64,000 bases of DNA from SVEL01 sp017381055 (lineage in GTDB: Bacteria > Bacillota > Clostridia > Lachnospirales > Lachnospiraceae): contig JAXJYC010000046.1 in the NCBI GenBank assembly GCA_036307185.1, forward strand, positions 1 to 64,000. Reading direction: 5' to 3'. The notes under the pieces were generated by a model that saw only the letters and a list, made by a program, of their open reading frames with translations, was not told where the DNA came from and did no database searches. Positions 1 to 9,015 of this stretch are shown piece after piece (position 1 is the stretch's first letter; every line of letters begins with the position of its first letter). The position numbers and the translations under genes were made by a program.

Positions 1-111
1 CTTCAGATTCCACCTCACGATGAACACCCTTGCTGTTCAGCTATATACTTCCTTGTTACCTAGGTGTATTCGGGACTTTCACCCGTTAGAGCGCGCCCAT
101 GGCGCGCAAAC
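1..111 (-). mobile_element. 5' end of a group II intron (domain I), cut by window edge
   Basis: Read on the minus strand, the segment starts near 111 and runs off the left edge. It carries the conserved domain I strings of bacterial group II introns: CATGGGCGCG, TCTAACGGGTGAAAGTCCCG, CAGCAAGGGTGTTCATC and GTGAGGTGGAATCTGAAG. The first base of the expected GTGYG end is not certain; GTTTGCGCGCC at 111 is the best alignment. The intron begins a few bases behind a terminator hairpin, which is the usual landing site of class C introns. No reverse transcriptase is visible because the body lies outside the window. Confidence 0.82.
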
Positions 112-113
112 AC

Positions 114-143
114 AAAAGCAAGTTTCCGATGAAACTTGCTTTT
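114..143 (-). terminator. Rho-independent terminator after the argD transcript
   Basis: The 11-bp stem AAAGCAAGTTT/AAACTTGCTTT has a CATCGG-type loop. On the minus strand it is followed by a short T-rich stretch and then the group II intron. It lies 20 bp past the stop of the thioredoxin-fold gene. Confidence 0.8.
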
Positions 144-162
144 ATTTGCCTAAAATAATTTT

Positions 163-519
163 CTAATACATATATTCTATTTCACCAACAATATCCTCTA
201 CAGAAGATATCAATCCCTGCGAAACTATACTACCATTAATAACAAGTGCTGGAAGTTTTCTAACATGGTAGGTTGCAATTACTTCTTCATCTATAACTTC
301 ATCAAAAGCAATTATTTTACCCAACTGACTAATAGCGTCATTTACATTAGAGCATAATTTTTTTGCCTCTTCTGAGTTATCGCTTAACACAACAATACCC
401 ATCTGACCGCCAGTAAATTTTTTTTGCTCTTCCCTTCCGACTGGTAATGGTGCTCCACAGCTTAAGCATTTACCCTCTGCATCGTCCATACGCCCACATA
501 AATTAAATGTATCTGTCAT
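163..519 (-). CDS. Small thioredoxin-fold protein with N-terminal Cys pair, no CxxC active site
   Basis: 118 aa. Residues ~40-118 look like a thioredoxin-type fold: a beta strand IVVLSD, a helix, then VRKLPALVINGSIVSQG, which resembles the cis-Pro region of small thioredoxins (KLPALVING). The usual CxxC after the first strand is absent; the position reads SDNSEEAKKLC. The N-terminus has C8 and a CLSC pair (about residues 18-21), which could bind metal. The start has the RBS AGGAGAG, and the argD stop TAG lies inside that RBS, so the two genes are probably translationally coupled. Function unknown; a redox or metal role is only inference. Confidence 0.7.
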   Translation of the reverse strand: MTDTFNLCGRMDDAEGKCLSCGAPLPVGREEQKKFTGGQMGIVVLSDNSEEAKKLCSNVNDAISQLGKIIAFDEVIDEEVIATYHVRKLPALVINGSIVSQGLISSVEDIVGEIEYMY

Positions 520-527
520 AATCTCTC

Positions 528-1742
528 CTACATCAAAGCTTCTACTGCTTCCTTTAATATATCATACGCCTTATCACACTCAGCCTTAGAAACAATAAGT
601 GGTGGAAGCATACGAATAATACTCTTACCAACCGCTGTAACTAATAACCCTCTATCTACACAACCATGCTTAATATCCGCACTAGATAATGGCTCATTAA
701 ATTCTACGCCAACTAAAAGTCCCTTACCACGAACTTCCTTAACATTAGGAAGTGTAGCAAGTTTTTCCATAAAGTACTGTCCCATTTCCTTAGCATTCTC
801 TGAAAGGTTATTATCTAAAAGCTCATCAATCTGAGCCATAGCAGCTGCACAAACAACTGGATTTCCACTAAATGTACAACCATGTGAGCCTGGTGTAAAT
901 GCCTTAGCAACCTCTGCTGTTGCACAAATTGCGCCAATTGGAAGTCCACCACCTAAAGCCTTTGCCATAGATACAATATCTGGCTTAACTCCATAATTCA
1001 TATATCCCATAATTTCACCAGTTCTACCAAAACCAGTCTGAACCTCATCAAACAAAAGAAGAAGCCCCTTCTCATCACAAAGTTTTCTAAGTCCTACAAT
1101 AAACTCCTCTGTTCCTGGATATACTCCACCTTCACCCTGAACCGGTTCTACCATAATAGCTATTGTATTTTCATCAATAGCTTCTTTAAAACTTTCTAAA
1201 TCATTAAACTTTGCATATGTAAAGCCTGGTGTCATATCACCAAAACCTATCTGACATCCATTGTCTGGCTGTCCAGTAGCTGCCATAGAACCAAATGTTC
1301 TTCCATGGAATGACTGTCTAGCTGTGATTATTCCAAACTTTCTTGGACCGTACTTCTCAACACCATATTTTCTAGCCATCTTAATCATAGCTTCGTTTGC
1401 CTCTGCTCCTGAATTCTGGAAGAAAATCTTGTCCATACCAATTGTCTCACATACCTTTTCAGCAAGAAGGGCCTGTGGAATTGTATAAGGATATACTGAT
1501 GTATGCATTACATCTTCACACTGCTCCTTAATAGCAGCAACAACCTTCTCATTACAATTACCCATGTTATTTACAGCAATACCAGCAAAGAAATCAAGGT
1601 ATTCATTACCATCTGTATCATATACATACATTCCCTTTGCTCTTTCTTCTATAAAATCAAATCTCGCTGCTGTATCAATGAGATATTTATTTGCTTTTTC
1701 TATTAACTGTTCCTTTGTCAAACCTGTGTCTTTTAACTTCAT
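528..1742 (-). CDS. argD: Acetylornithine aminotransferase
   Basis: 404 aa from the chosen start. Class III PLP aminotransferase of arginine synthesis, converting N-acetylglutamate semialdehyde to N-acetylornithine. Visible signatures are FFQNSGAEANEAMIKMAR, the Asp of LLLFDEVQTGFGRTG that contacts the PLP ring, and the Schiff-base Lys in SMAKALGGGLPIGA. A longer frame runs to 1802, but the ATG at 1742 has AAGGAG seven bases upstream and matches the family N-terminus (DTAARFDFIEERAKGMYVYD). Other arginine genes are not in the window. A succinyl-ornithine or ornithine role cannot be fully excluded. Confidence 0.92.
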   Translation of the reverse strand: MKLKDTGLTKEQLIEKANKYLIDTAARFDFIEERAKGMYVYDTDGNEYLDFFAGIAVNNMGNCNEKVVAAIKEQCEDVMHTSVYPYTIPQALLAEKVCETIGMDKIFFQNSGAEANEAMIKMARKYGVEKYGPRKFGIITARQSFHGRTFGSMAATGQPDNGCQIGFGDMTPGFTYAKFNDLESFKEAIDENTIAIMVEPVQGEGGVYPGTEEFIVGLRKLCDEKGLLLLFDEVQTGFGRTGEIMGYMNYGVKPDIVSMAKALGGGLPIGAICATAEVAKAFTPGSHGCTFSGNPVVCAAAMAQIDELLDNNLSENAKEMGQYFMEKLATLPNVKEVRGKGLLVGVEFNEPLSSADIKHGCVDRGLLVTAVGKSIIRMLPPLIVSKAECDKAYDILKEAVEALM

Positions 1743-1814
1743 AGCAGTACTCCTTTTCCATCTAATAATAGTACATTTTACACCCTCCCCCCTGAATGTC
1801 AAGACATTTTAAAT

Positions 1815-1846
1815 GAAAAAAGCGAAAGAGTATAAACTCTTTCGCT
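1815..1846 (-). terminator. Terminator of the cheX-cheY transcript
   Basis: Stem GCGAAAGAGT/ACTCTTTCGC (1822-1845), followed on the minus strand by TTTTTTC. It lies just past the CheY stop and before argD. Confidence 0.85.
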
Positions 1847-1859
1847 CTGTGTAAACTTA

Positions 1860-2222
1860 TTATTCACTTAAAACCCTATCAATAACTTTGCCAATCTCTT
1901 CTTTATCAAATGGCTTTGTTACAAACTCAGATGCGCCATTTTTAATGGCCTCCATCATTTTATCCTTCTGACCAGCTGCTGTAATCATAACTACCTTCGC
2001 TTCCGCGTCCTTATGCTTGATTACCTTAAGACACTCTAATCCATCCATCTTAGGCATTGTAATGTCCATAGTCACCATATCTGGCTTTATCTCCATATAC
2101 TTGATATAGCCTTCCTCGCCATTTTCTGCTTCTGCTACAACTTCATGACCATATTCTTCTAATATCCCTTTTAAGATTCTTCTCGATGTTCTCGAATCAT
2201 CTACTATTAATATCTTTGCCAT
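1860..2222 (-). CDS. cheY: CheY-like single-domain response regulator
   Basis: 120 aa, receiver domain only. It has the acidic pair in ILIVDDSRTSR, the phospho-acceptor Asp in MVTMDITMPKMDG, the Thr/Ser of VMITAAG and the Lys of FVTKPFD. The ATG at 2222 follows GGGAGGAAG; the longer frame to 2243 overlaps the upstream gene and lacks its own RBS. It sits directly behind a CheX-domain gene, so the pair is probably a phospho-acceptor with its phosphatase or adaptor in chemotaxis or another signalling circuit. Confidence 0.9.
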   Translation of the reverse strand: MAKILIVDDSRTSRRILKGILEEYGHEVVAEAENGEEGYIKYMEIKPDMVTMDITMPKMDGLECLKVIKHKDAEAKVVMITAAGQKDKMMEAIKNGASEFVTKPFDKEEIGKVIDRVLSE

Positions 2223-2243
2223 ATAATCTTCCTCCCGCGTCAA

Positions 2244-3107
2244 TTACTCTTTCACTATAAATGCTAGACACATACCCTTTACATAAATAGGCATAACGCA
2301 TACCTTACCGTCTAGCTTTGTTTCTTCTGTAATAAGGTTTGGAGGCATTAATTCAAGTATCGCACCATTCTGACTAAGCGCTGATGCATGTAAACCATTA
2401 ACACAGTTTAAGAATTCACCTACTGCATCTAACGCATCAACATCCATTCTGTCGAAATCCTCTTGTCCAAATATACTAGCCAACTTAAGTAATCCACCGT
2501 ACTGTTCTGCAAAAGCTGTTGTATATCCACCCTCACCCTTAACTTCCTGAATAGCTGCATTCTTTATCTCGCAATCTTCCTTTACACTAACCTTGCCAAT
2601 ATACATATGTCTATCAACACATCTAATGATAGTTCTAACTGCAACTCCAATAACATCCTGATGTTTCATTGTCTCAGGTGTTAAGAATAATGGAACTATT
2701 CTCTCTGGTTCATCACTCTTAAGTGTCTCCATATCAGACTTTGTAAATCCATTCTCCTCACGGTAACCATCAAATATAGTATCAATTTCTTCCATCTTAA
2801 CAAATCCTTCATTAACTAAGGACTGCACAAACGACATATATGTATTACCCTGAGCCTTTAAAAGATTACCAATCTGATCATCTGTAAGATACCCCTTCTC
2901 AATAGCTATGTCACCAAAACGCTTATCCATAACTGACTGCAATCTATTAACTTCTTCAGCCTGAGCCAAAGTCATCATGCCTTCTGCAACAGCTATAAGA
3001 CCAAGCTTAACACGAATTTTATCAAGTTGTTCAACAACAACTTCAAGCTGTTCACTTGAAATCTTTCCCGAACCAACTAGATAGTTTCCTAATATGTATT
3101 CAACCAT
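2244..3107 (-). CDS. CheX-domain protein with MshEN-like N-terminal repeats
   Basis: 287 aa. The C-terminal half (~150-287) reads as a CheC/CheX-type phosphatase fold, with VGEFLNCVNGLHASALSQNG matching the ExxN helix (E and N of GEFLNCVNG) and a following beta strand with PPNLITEE. The N-terminal half contains two segments of the kind seen in GspE/MshE N-terminal domains (FGDIAIEKGYLTDDQIGNLL and a preceding copy), which in other proteins bind c-di-GMP. RBS AAAGGAG. It is followed at once by cheY. The phosphatase call is by pattern; ligand binding by the N-terminal domain is inference. Confidence 0.75.
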   Translation of the reverse strand: MVEYILGNYLVGSGKISSEQLEVVVEQLDKIRVKLGLIAVAEGMMTLAQAEEVNRLQSVMDKRFGDIAIEKGYLTDDQIGNLLKAQGNTYMSFVQSLVNEGFVKMEEIDTIFDGYREENGFTKSDMETLKSDEPERIVPLFLTPETMKHQDVIGVAVRTIIRCVDRHMYIGKVSVKEDCEIKNAAIQEVKGEGGYTTAFAEQYGGLLKLASIFGQEDFDRMDVDALDAVGEFLNCVNGLHASALSQNGAILELMPPNLITEETKLDGKVCVMPIYVKGMCLAFIVKE

Positions 3108-3234
3108 ACTAATCTCCTTTCATCGGATAACGATATTCTATTTTTTTTGTTCACAAACATTACCCATATTGGTTATATTATATACAATTATCTGATAATT
3201 TTCAATAGTATTTTTACAATTTATACATACAATT

Positions 3235-4041
3235 TTAACTATTTTCTTGTCTTTTTGCTAACCATTTACCATGCACTAAAACTATGCCAATAGGAATCAA
3301 TAATATGCTTATTATCTGAGATGTTGAAATACCACCTACATTTCCGCGAATAGAATCGCCTCTCATCATCTCCATTAAAAATCTTATTATAGTATAATAC
3401 ACCAAGTATATACCCATCAATTGACCCAATTTCATTTTTCCACACTTCATCAATCTATATAACACAAACGCTATAACAAAATTTAACGAAGCTTCTATTA
3501 ACTGAACTGGAATTCTAGGTACGTCATCTAATACTGGCACCAAATCATTCTCTGGAAACTGAACACTTCCAAAACCATGATATTCTTTTCCATAGCAACA
3601 TCCACCAAGAAAACATCCAATTCTTCCCATTCCATGAACGAATGGAATTAATGGAGCGAATATATCTAACAAAGGTGCAAATGGCATCTTATACTGTCTG
3701 CAATACATATACGCACCCACAACCGCTCCTATAAGCCCACCATAAAACACCAATCCACCAAAGGAAAAATTAAATGCACCTATTGGATTTACTTTCCAAT
3801 ACTTAATATATAAATCAAACTTAGGAATTATAATTGGCAGCTTTGAAATAAAATACATAACTTTAGCACCAATTAGAATTCCTATACCTCCATATAATGA
3901 TAAATAAAATATATCTTCTTTTGGATATTCATACTTTACAGCTATCTTCCTTGCCCAGATAATCATAAATACGTATCCAATTAAAAACATAAGTAAATAT
4001 GTTGGCAATTTTATTACCCCTAATTCTATATAAGGAAACAT
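3235..4041 (-). CDS. lgt: Prolipoprotein diacylglyceryl transferase
   Basis: 268 aa polytopic membrane protein with about seven hydrophobic segments. It transfers diacylglycerol from phosphatidylglycerol to the lipobox Cys of prolipoproteins. The Lgt signature is clear: HGMGRIGCFLGGCCYG, with FGGLVFYGGLIGA before it and the R of RFLMEMMRGDS after it. Start with GAGGATTAAA upstream. At least two lipoproteins in this window (CapA-like and transglutaminase) would be its substrates. Confidence 0.95.
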   Translation of the reverse strand: MFPYIELGVIKLPTYLLMFLIGYVFMIIWARKIAVKYEYPKEDIFYLSLYGGIGILIGAKVMYFISKLPIIIPKFDLYIKYWKVNPIGAFNFSFGGLVFYGGLIGAVVGAYMYCRQYKMPFAPLLDIFAPLIPFVHGMGRIGCFLGGCCYGKEYHGFGSVQFPENDLVPVLDDVPRIPVQLIEASLNFVIAFVLYRLMKCGKMKLGQLMGIYLVYYTIIRFLMEMMRGDSIRGNVGGISTSQIISILLIPIGIVLVHGKWLAKRQENS

Positions 4042-4090
4042 TTTAATCCTCTTTCTTTTTGTATTTTCTAAAAATTTTTTTCTTAAACTT

Positions 4091-4124
4091 CAATGGAGGC
4101 CGTTGCACATACAACAGCCTCCAT
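4091..4124 (-). terminator. Hairpin after the small membrane protein gene
   Basis: TGGAGGCCGTTG pairs with CAACAGCCTCCA around a CACATA-type loop. The T-tract on the minus strand is poor, so this is a weak terminator or another structured 3' end. Confidence 0.5.
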
Positions 4125-4152
4125 ACTATGCAACATATGTAGTTTTACTATA

Positions 4153-4509
4153 TTAGTTCCATGCACCGAATTCGTCTTCGATAGCATCTTCTACATCGTT
4201 TGCAGCACACATAGTACCACCAACTGTTCCGTAACAGCCATATCCGCCTGTCTCTGAACCACAAATTGTACAAGTAATTGCAAAAAGAGCACCGAATACA
4301 ATACCAAGAATACCACATACCATTCCTGCGCTACCCTTTGCGCCATTTGTCTCCTTCTTAGCACCTACACCCATAACAACAGCTACGATACCTGCTGCTA
4401 AAGCGATTGCTGCACCGATAACACCGAATGTAAATCCACCGATGATACCAATTACGATACTAACAATACCACATACTAATGAAATTGTTGACTTTGAATT
4501 GTTCTGCAT
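4153..4509 (-). CDS. Small membrane protein (DUF4190-like)
   Basis: 118 aa. The N-terminus is polar (QNNSKST), then there are two hydrophobic stretches rich in Gly, Val and Ile (~10-48 and ~60-85), typical of DUF4190-type proteins. The C-terminal ~35 residues contain a Gly/Tyr/Cys cluster (CGSETGGYGCYGT) and an acidic tail. RBS AAAGGAG. No catalytic motif. Function unknown. Confidence 0.65.
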   Translation of the reverse strand: MQNNSKSTISLVCGIVSIVIGIIGGFTFGVIGAAIALAAGIVAVVMGVGAKKETNGAKGSAGMVCGILGIVFGALFAITCTICGSETGGYGCYGTVGGTMCAANDVEDAIEDEFGAWN

Positions 4510-4596
4510 TTTTCTATCTCCTTTGTAAAATAATTATTTGAAGAAATTATACCATTTTTTCACAATTTATACAACCTTTTTTTCATGGACTAAAAC

Positions 4597-4617
4597 AAAA
4601 TGTGCAATGCACATTTT
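4597..4617 (-). terminator. Terminator of the first carB gene
   Basis: Perfect palindrome AAAATGTGC-AAT-GCACATTTT followed on the minus strand by GTTTTAG. It lies 35 bp past the carB stop. A half-copy of the stem lies beside it (ATTACACATTTT). Confidence 0.65.
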
Positions 4618-4651
4618 CGCATTACACATTTTATCTTTCAACTTTCTTAAC

Positions 4652-7600
4652 TTATCGAATATCAGCATGAAACTCTTGAAGAGACTTAACAGGAAGTACC
4701 TCACCATTCTTAACTGCCTTTATACCTTCAGCTGTCGCTCTTGCAGCTGCCATAGTTGTCATATAAGGTACTCTATTCTTAATTGCTGCTTTTCTAATAA
4801 AGCTATCATCCTCAGCACCTTTCTTACCAACAGGAGTATTGATAATCAAATCAATCTTTCCATTACTAATTACATCAAGTACATTCGGTCTTCCTTCTTT
4901 AATCTTGCAAACCTTCTCTGCCTCTATACCATCCTTACGAATCATATCGCAAGTTGCTCCTGTAGCAATAATCTTAAAACCTAGTTCATTAAAGTCTCTT
5001 GCTATCTCAATAAGTTCTGGCTTATCTCTATCTCCAACACTTATAAGCAATGTACCTTCAAATGGAAGCTTGCTCTGTGTAGCCTCCTGCGCCTTAAAGA
5101 ATGCCTCACCAAAATTAGAAGACATACTTAATACTTCTCCTGTAGAACGCATTTCTGGTCCAAGTACAGGATCTACCTCCTGGAACATCTTGAATGGGAA
5201 TACAGCTTCCTTTACGCCGTAATGATTAAACTTCTTTTCCTTTAAATCAACTACTGGTGAAGTTCTTCCTGTCATATCCATTGTCATAATCTCTGTTGCA
5301 AGCTTAACCATGTTAATTCCACAAACCTTTGACACCAACGGAACTGTTCTCGATGCTCTCGGATTAGCCTCAAGTACATATACTGTATCTCCCTCAATAG
5401 CATACTGCATATTCATAAGACCCACTACGTTCATCTCAGTTGCAATACGTTTTGTATAATCTTTAATTGTAGCAATCTGTTCCTCTGTAAGACTCTTAGG
5501 CGGAAGAACACAAGCTGAGTCTCCCGAATGAACACCTGCAAGCTCAATATGCTCCATTACAGATGGTACAAACACATTTGTTCCATCACTTATAGCATCT
5601 GCTTCACATTCAGTTGCATGGCTTAAGAATCTATCAATAAGAATTGGTCTGTCTGGAGTAACACCAACAGCTGCATTCATATAGAATGTAAGAGCTTCTC
5701 TATCATATACAACTTCCATTCCTCGTCCACCAAGAACATACGAAGGTCGTACCATAACTGGATATCCTATCCTCTCAGCAATAGCTACTGCCTCTTCTGT
5801 ATTTACTGCCATACCAGCTTCTGGCATTGGAATCTCAAGTTTATCCATCATCGCACGGAATAAATCTCTATCTTCTGCAAGATCAATTGTCTCAGGTGTT
5901 GTACCTAAAATATTAACTCCTGCCTTCTTTAAATCAGCAGCCAAGTTAAGCGGTGTCTGTCCACCAAACTGCGCAATAACACCAACTGGCTTCTCCTTGT
6001 CATGAATGCTTAATACATCCTCAAGTGTAAGTGGTTCAAAGTAAAGTCTATCCGAAGTATCATAATCTGTTGATACTGTCTCCGGATTACAGTTAACAAT
6101 AATAGTCTCAAAGCCTAACTGTTTTAACGCCTTGGAAGCATGTACACAACAATAATCAAATTCAATACCCTGTCCAATTCTATTTGGTCCGCCACCAAGA
6201 ATCATAACCTTCTTCTTATCACCATTAGTTTCTGGAGTATCATTTTCAATATTATAGCTTGAATAATAATATGCAGCATCTTCAGTGCCACTTACATGAA
6301 CACCTTCCCACTTCTCTACTATACCATTGGCAATACGAGCATCACGAATATCTTGCTCTGGTATATTTAAAATCTGACTTAAATACTTATCTGAGAAACC
6401 ATTCTTCTTAGCTGTAGCTAGAACATCAATAGCAGGAACCACACCCGCATTAGCCTTTAATGATTCCTCTTCCTCTACAAGTTCCTTCATCTGCTCAATA
6501 AAATACTTTTTAACCTTTGTACGTTCATAAATAGCTTCTACTGATACACCCTTTCTAAGAGCCTCATACATAATAAAATGTCTCTCACTACTTGGCGTAT
6601 TAAGCATAATAAGAAGTTCTTCTGCCGATTTACTAGCAAAATCTTTCGCATTTCCTAAACCATAACGACCATTTTCAAGACTTCTAATAGCCTTTTGGAA
6701 TGCTTCCTTATATGTCTTGCCTATACTCATTACTTCACCTACAGCTCGCATCTGAGTACCAAGCTTATCTTCAGCTCCCTTGAATTTTTCAAAAGCCCAT
6801 CTTGCAAATTTAATTACTATATAATCACCATTTGGCACATACTTATCCAAAGTACCAAACTTTCCACATGGAATCTCATCAAGCGTAAGACCTGCCGCAA
6901 GCATAGCTGATACAAGTGCAATAGGGAAACCAGTTGCCTTAGATGCAAGTGCTGACGAACGAGACGTTCTAGGGTTAATTTCAATAACAATAATTCTGTC
7001 ACTAACTGGATCATGAGCAAACTGCACGTTTGTTCCACCGATAACTTCTATAGATTCTACAATCTTAAAAGCCTGCTCCTTAAGTCTATTCTGTGTCTCC
7101 CTAGAAATAGTAAGCATTGGAGCCGAACAGAAGGAATCACCTGTATGTACACCAAGAGGATCAATATTTTCAATCATACAAACAGTAATCATATTATTCT
7201 TTGCATCACGAACAACCTCAACCTCTAATTCTTCCCAACCAAGAATTGACTCCTCTACAAGAACTTGTCCAACTATTGACGCCTGCAAACCTCTAGCACA
7301 AACTGTCTTTAACTCATCTACATTGTAGACAAGTCCACCACCTTCGCCACCCATTGTATAGGCCGGACGAAGAACAACTGGATAACCTAACTTATCTGCG
7401 ATAGCTAAAGCTTCATCTACAGAATAAGCAACCTCACTTCTTGCCATCTCTATGCCAAGACTATCCATTGCCTTCTTAAACTCTACTCTGTCCTCGCCAC
7501 GCTCGATAGCATCTACCTGAACTCCAATAACCTTTACATTATACTTATCAAGAACTCCTGCCTGATTTAACTCAGAGCAAAGATTTAAACCTGACTGTCC

Positions 7601-7870
7601 TCCAAGGTTTGGAAGCAACGCATCTGGTCTTTCCTTTGCAATAATCTGCTCAAGTCTCTCTACATTAAGCGGCTCAATATATGTTCTATCAGCAGTCTCT
7701 GTATCCGTCATAATTGTCGCCGGATTAGAATTCACAAGAACAATCTCATAGCCAAGATTCTTTAATGCCTTACACGCCTGAGTTCCAGAGTAATCAAATT
7801 CACACGCTTGTCCAATAATAATAGGACCTGAACCGATTATTAAAATCTTATGCACATCATTTCTCTTCAT
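4652..7870 (-). CDS. carB: Carbamoyl-phosphate synthase large chain (copy 1)
   Basis: 1072 aa, the full family length. It builds carbamoyl phosphate from bicarbonate, ammonia and 2 ATP for pyrimidines or arginine. Both synthetase halves are present: GSGPIIIGQACEFDYSGTQ and EINPRTSRSSALASKATG in the first, GGGPNRIGQGIEFDYCCVH and EANPRASRTVPLVSKVCG in the second. They are followed by an MGS-like allosteric domain (GTLLISVGDRDK onward). No frameshift. The RBS is modest (GGTAGGG). The small subunit gene carA is not adjacent: the upstream neighbour is the dlt-like operon, transcribed separately and closed by a terminator. Confidence 0.95.
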   Translation of the reverse strand: MKRNDVHKILIIGSGPIIIGQACEFDYSGTQACKALKNLGYEIVLVNSNPATIMTDTETADRTYIEPLNVERLEQIIAKERPDALLPNLGGQSGLNLCSELNQAGVLDKYNVKVIGVQVDAIERGEDRVEFKKAMDSLGIEMARSEVAYSVDEALAIADKLGYPVVLRPAYTMGGEGGGLVYNVDELKTVCARGLQASIVGQVLVEESILGWEELEVEVVRDAKNNMITVCMIENIDPLGVHTGDSFCSAPMLTISRETQNRLKEQAFKIVESIEVIGGTNVQFAHDPVSDRIIVIEINPRTSRSSALASKATGFPIALVSAMLAAGLTLDEIPCGKFGTLDKYVPNGDYIVIKFARWAFEKFKGAEDKLGTQMRAVGEVMSIGKTYKEAFQKAIRSLENGRYGLGNAKDFASKSAEELLIMLNTPSSERHFIMYEALRKGVSVEAIYERTKVKKYFIEQMKELVEEEESLKANAGVVPAIDVLATAKKNGFSDKYLSQILNIPEQDIRDARIANGIVEKWEGVHVSGTEDAAYYYSSYNIENDTPETNGDKKKVMILGGGPNRIGQGIEFDYCCVHASKALKQLGFETIIVNCNPETVSTDYDTSDRLYFEPLTLEDVLSIHDKEKPVGVIAQFGGQTPLNLAADLKKAGVNILGTTPETIDLAEDRDLFRAMMDKLEIPMPEAGMAVNTEEAVAIAERIGYPVMVRPSYVLGGRGMEVVYDREALTFYMNAAVGVTPDRPILIDRFLSHATECEADAISDGTNVFVPSVMEHIELAGVHSGDSACVLPPKSLTEEQIATIKDYTKRIATEMNVVGLMNMQYAIEGDTVYVLEANPRASRTVPLVSKVCGINMVKLATEIMTMDMTGRTSPVVDLKEKKFNHYGVKEAVFPFKMFQEVDPVLGPEMRSTGEVLSMSSNFGEAFFKAQEATQSKLPFEGTLLISVGDRDKPELIEIARDFNELGFKIIATGATCDMIRKDGIEAEKVCKIKEGRPNVLDVISNGKIDLIINTPVGKKGAEDDSFIRKAAIKNRVPYMTTMAAARATAEGIKAVKNGEVLPVKSLQEFHADIR

Positions 7871-7988
7871 AAAACAACCCTACCTTCCCTATATTAGCTT
7901 TTTTACTTTAATGTAGTATAACACAAAACAAAACCTATATACAAATAGTAAATTATCACTACCTCAAATACTTATCGACAATTTATGC

Positions 7989-8024
7989 AAAAAAGAAGCA
8001 CTTGGATATCTATCTCTGTGCTTC
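7989..8024 (-). terminator. Terminator of the dlt-like operon
   Basis: Stem GAAGCAC/GTGCTTC (7995-8024) with TTTTTT following on the minus strand. It lies 20 bp past the stop of the SGNH gene and closes the five-gene operon. Confidence 0.85.
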
Positions 8025-8044
8025 TCTTTTATATATTTATTATA

Positions 8045-9004
8045 CTAATTATGTGCCGTTTCTATTGTTTTAATATATGAATCAAGGGATTTATTCCAAT
8101 TCTCATATTTTTTATCCATTCTATGATCCTTCAAATCTCTTGTTGTTGAAAGATACTTACCAAGATATGATGTAACCTTTGTTGCACCTGTATGATTTAA
8201 GTGGTCTCCCTTATCTCTAGTATCAACCTCCCAATCAATTGGTACCTCTTCTTGCATTAAATTTAAGTTAATAAATTCTACACCATACTGGTCTGCAAGT
8301 TTTTGTATTGCATTATGCTTCTTATAATTACAGTTCTTCATACTTGGAACACTAACCAAAATAAGTTCTGCTCCCTTTTCCTTACAGAACTCAGCTATTT
8401 GATCAAAATATTCCTTACTAAGATCTGTCATATCCTGAATCTCTGTAGTTTCCACCATATAATCTCTATTAGGAACACCCTTTATGTCAGTATTGTATCT
8501 ATAGCCTTTATGCTCATTAAATGCTGTATACTTAGCCTTTCCCTTAAAATCATTCAACTCAAGATTCTTCCATCTATCATGATATCTGAACACTGGCAAT
8601 ACCTGTAAAATATCAGAACCTACCGAATCAGCGATATCGAATTTTCTATAAAGGGCATCAGTTTCTAAAATAACATATTTAGGATTCTGATTTTCAAAAG
8701 CTATCTTCAAGTATCTATATGTATCAAACATCTGCTGTCCCGAAGAACCGCATACATAAGAAGTAATTCCATAATCCTGATACATAAGGATTGGCGAGAT
8801 GCCTGCATATGACAAACTATCTCCAAGTACTAATACATCTATAGTATTCTTCTTTTCACTTCTTATTCCATTAGTCTGAAAATCTTCTATACCCGACTCC
8901 TGTGCATTATTCTTTGGAGAGAATACAAATCCCGAAACAAATAAAATAACCAAAAGCCCAGATAAAAACAATGCGCATTTTAATACTTTTTTAAACTTAC
9001 TCAT
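8045..9004 (-). CDS. Membrane-anchored SGNH/DltD-like protein of the dlt-like operon
   Basis: 319 aa. One N-terminal transmembrane segment (~9-28) leaves the rest outside the cell. The SGNH pattern is visible: VLVLGDSLSYAGIS holds the catalytic Ser, and GDHLNHTGATK near residue 275 holds the Asp/His pair. In the dlt pathway DltD is an anchored partner needed for the last transfer of D-alanine to teichoic acid; this protein takes the same operon position after the MBOAT gene. RBS GGAGG. The exact reaction (acyl transfer or hydrolysis) is not shown by sequence. Confidence 0.75.
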   Translation of the reverse strand: MSKFKKVLKCALFLSGLLVILFVSGFVFSPKNNAQESGIEDFQTNGIRSEKKNTIDVLVLGDSLSYAGISPILMYQDYGITSYVCGSSGQQMFDTYRYLKIAFENQNPKYVILETDALYRKFDIADSVGSDILQVLPVFRYHDRWKNLELNDFKGKAKYTAFNEHKGYRYNTDIKGVPNRDYMVETTEIQDMTDLSKEYFDQIAEFCKEKGAELILVSVPSMKNCNYKKHNAIQKLADQYGVEFINLNLMQEEVPIDWEVDTRDKGDHLNHTGATKVTSYLGKYLSTTRDLKDHRMDKKYENWNKSLDSYIKTIETAHN

Positions 9005-9015
9005 TATTCATCCTC

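Noticed and set aside
1240..1812. Plus-strand frames of 60-80 codons over argD
   Set aside because: Shadow frames of the strongly supported minus-strand gene, without RBS; the same applies to all plus-strand frames over carB, pyk and the ABC genes.
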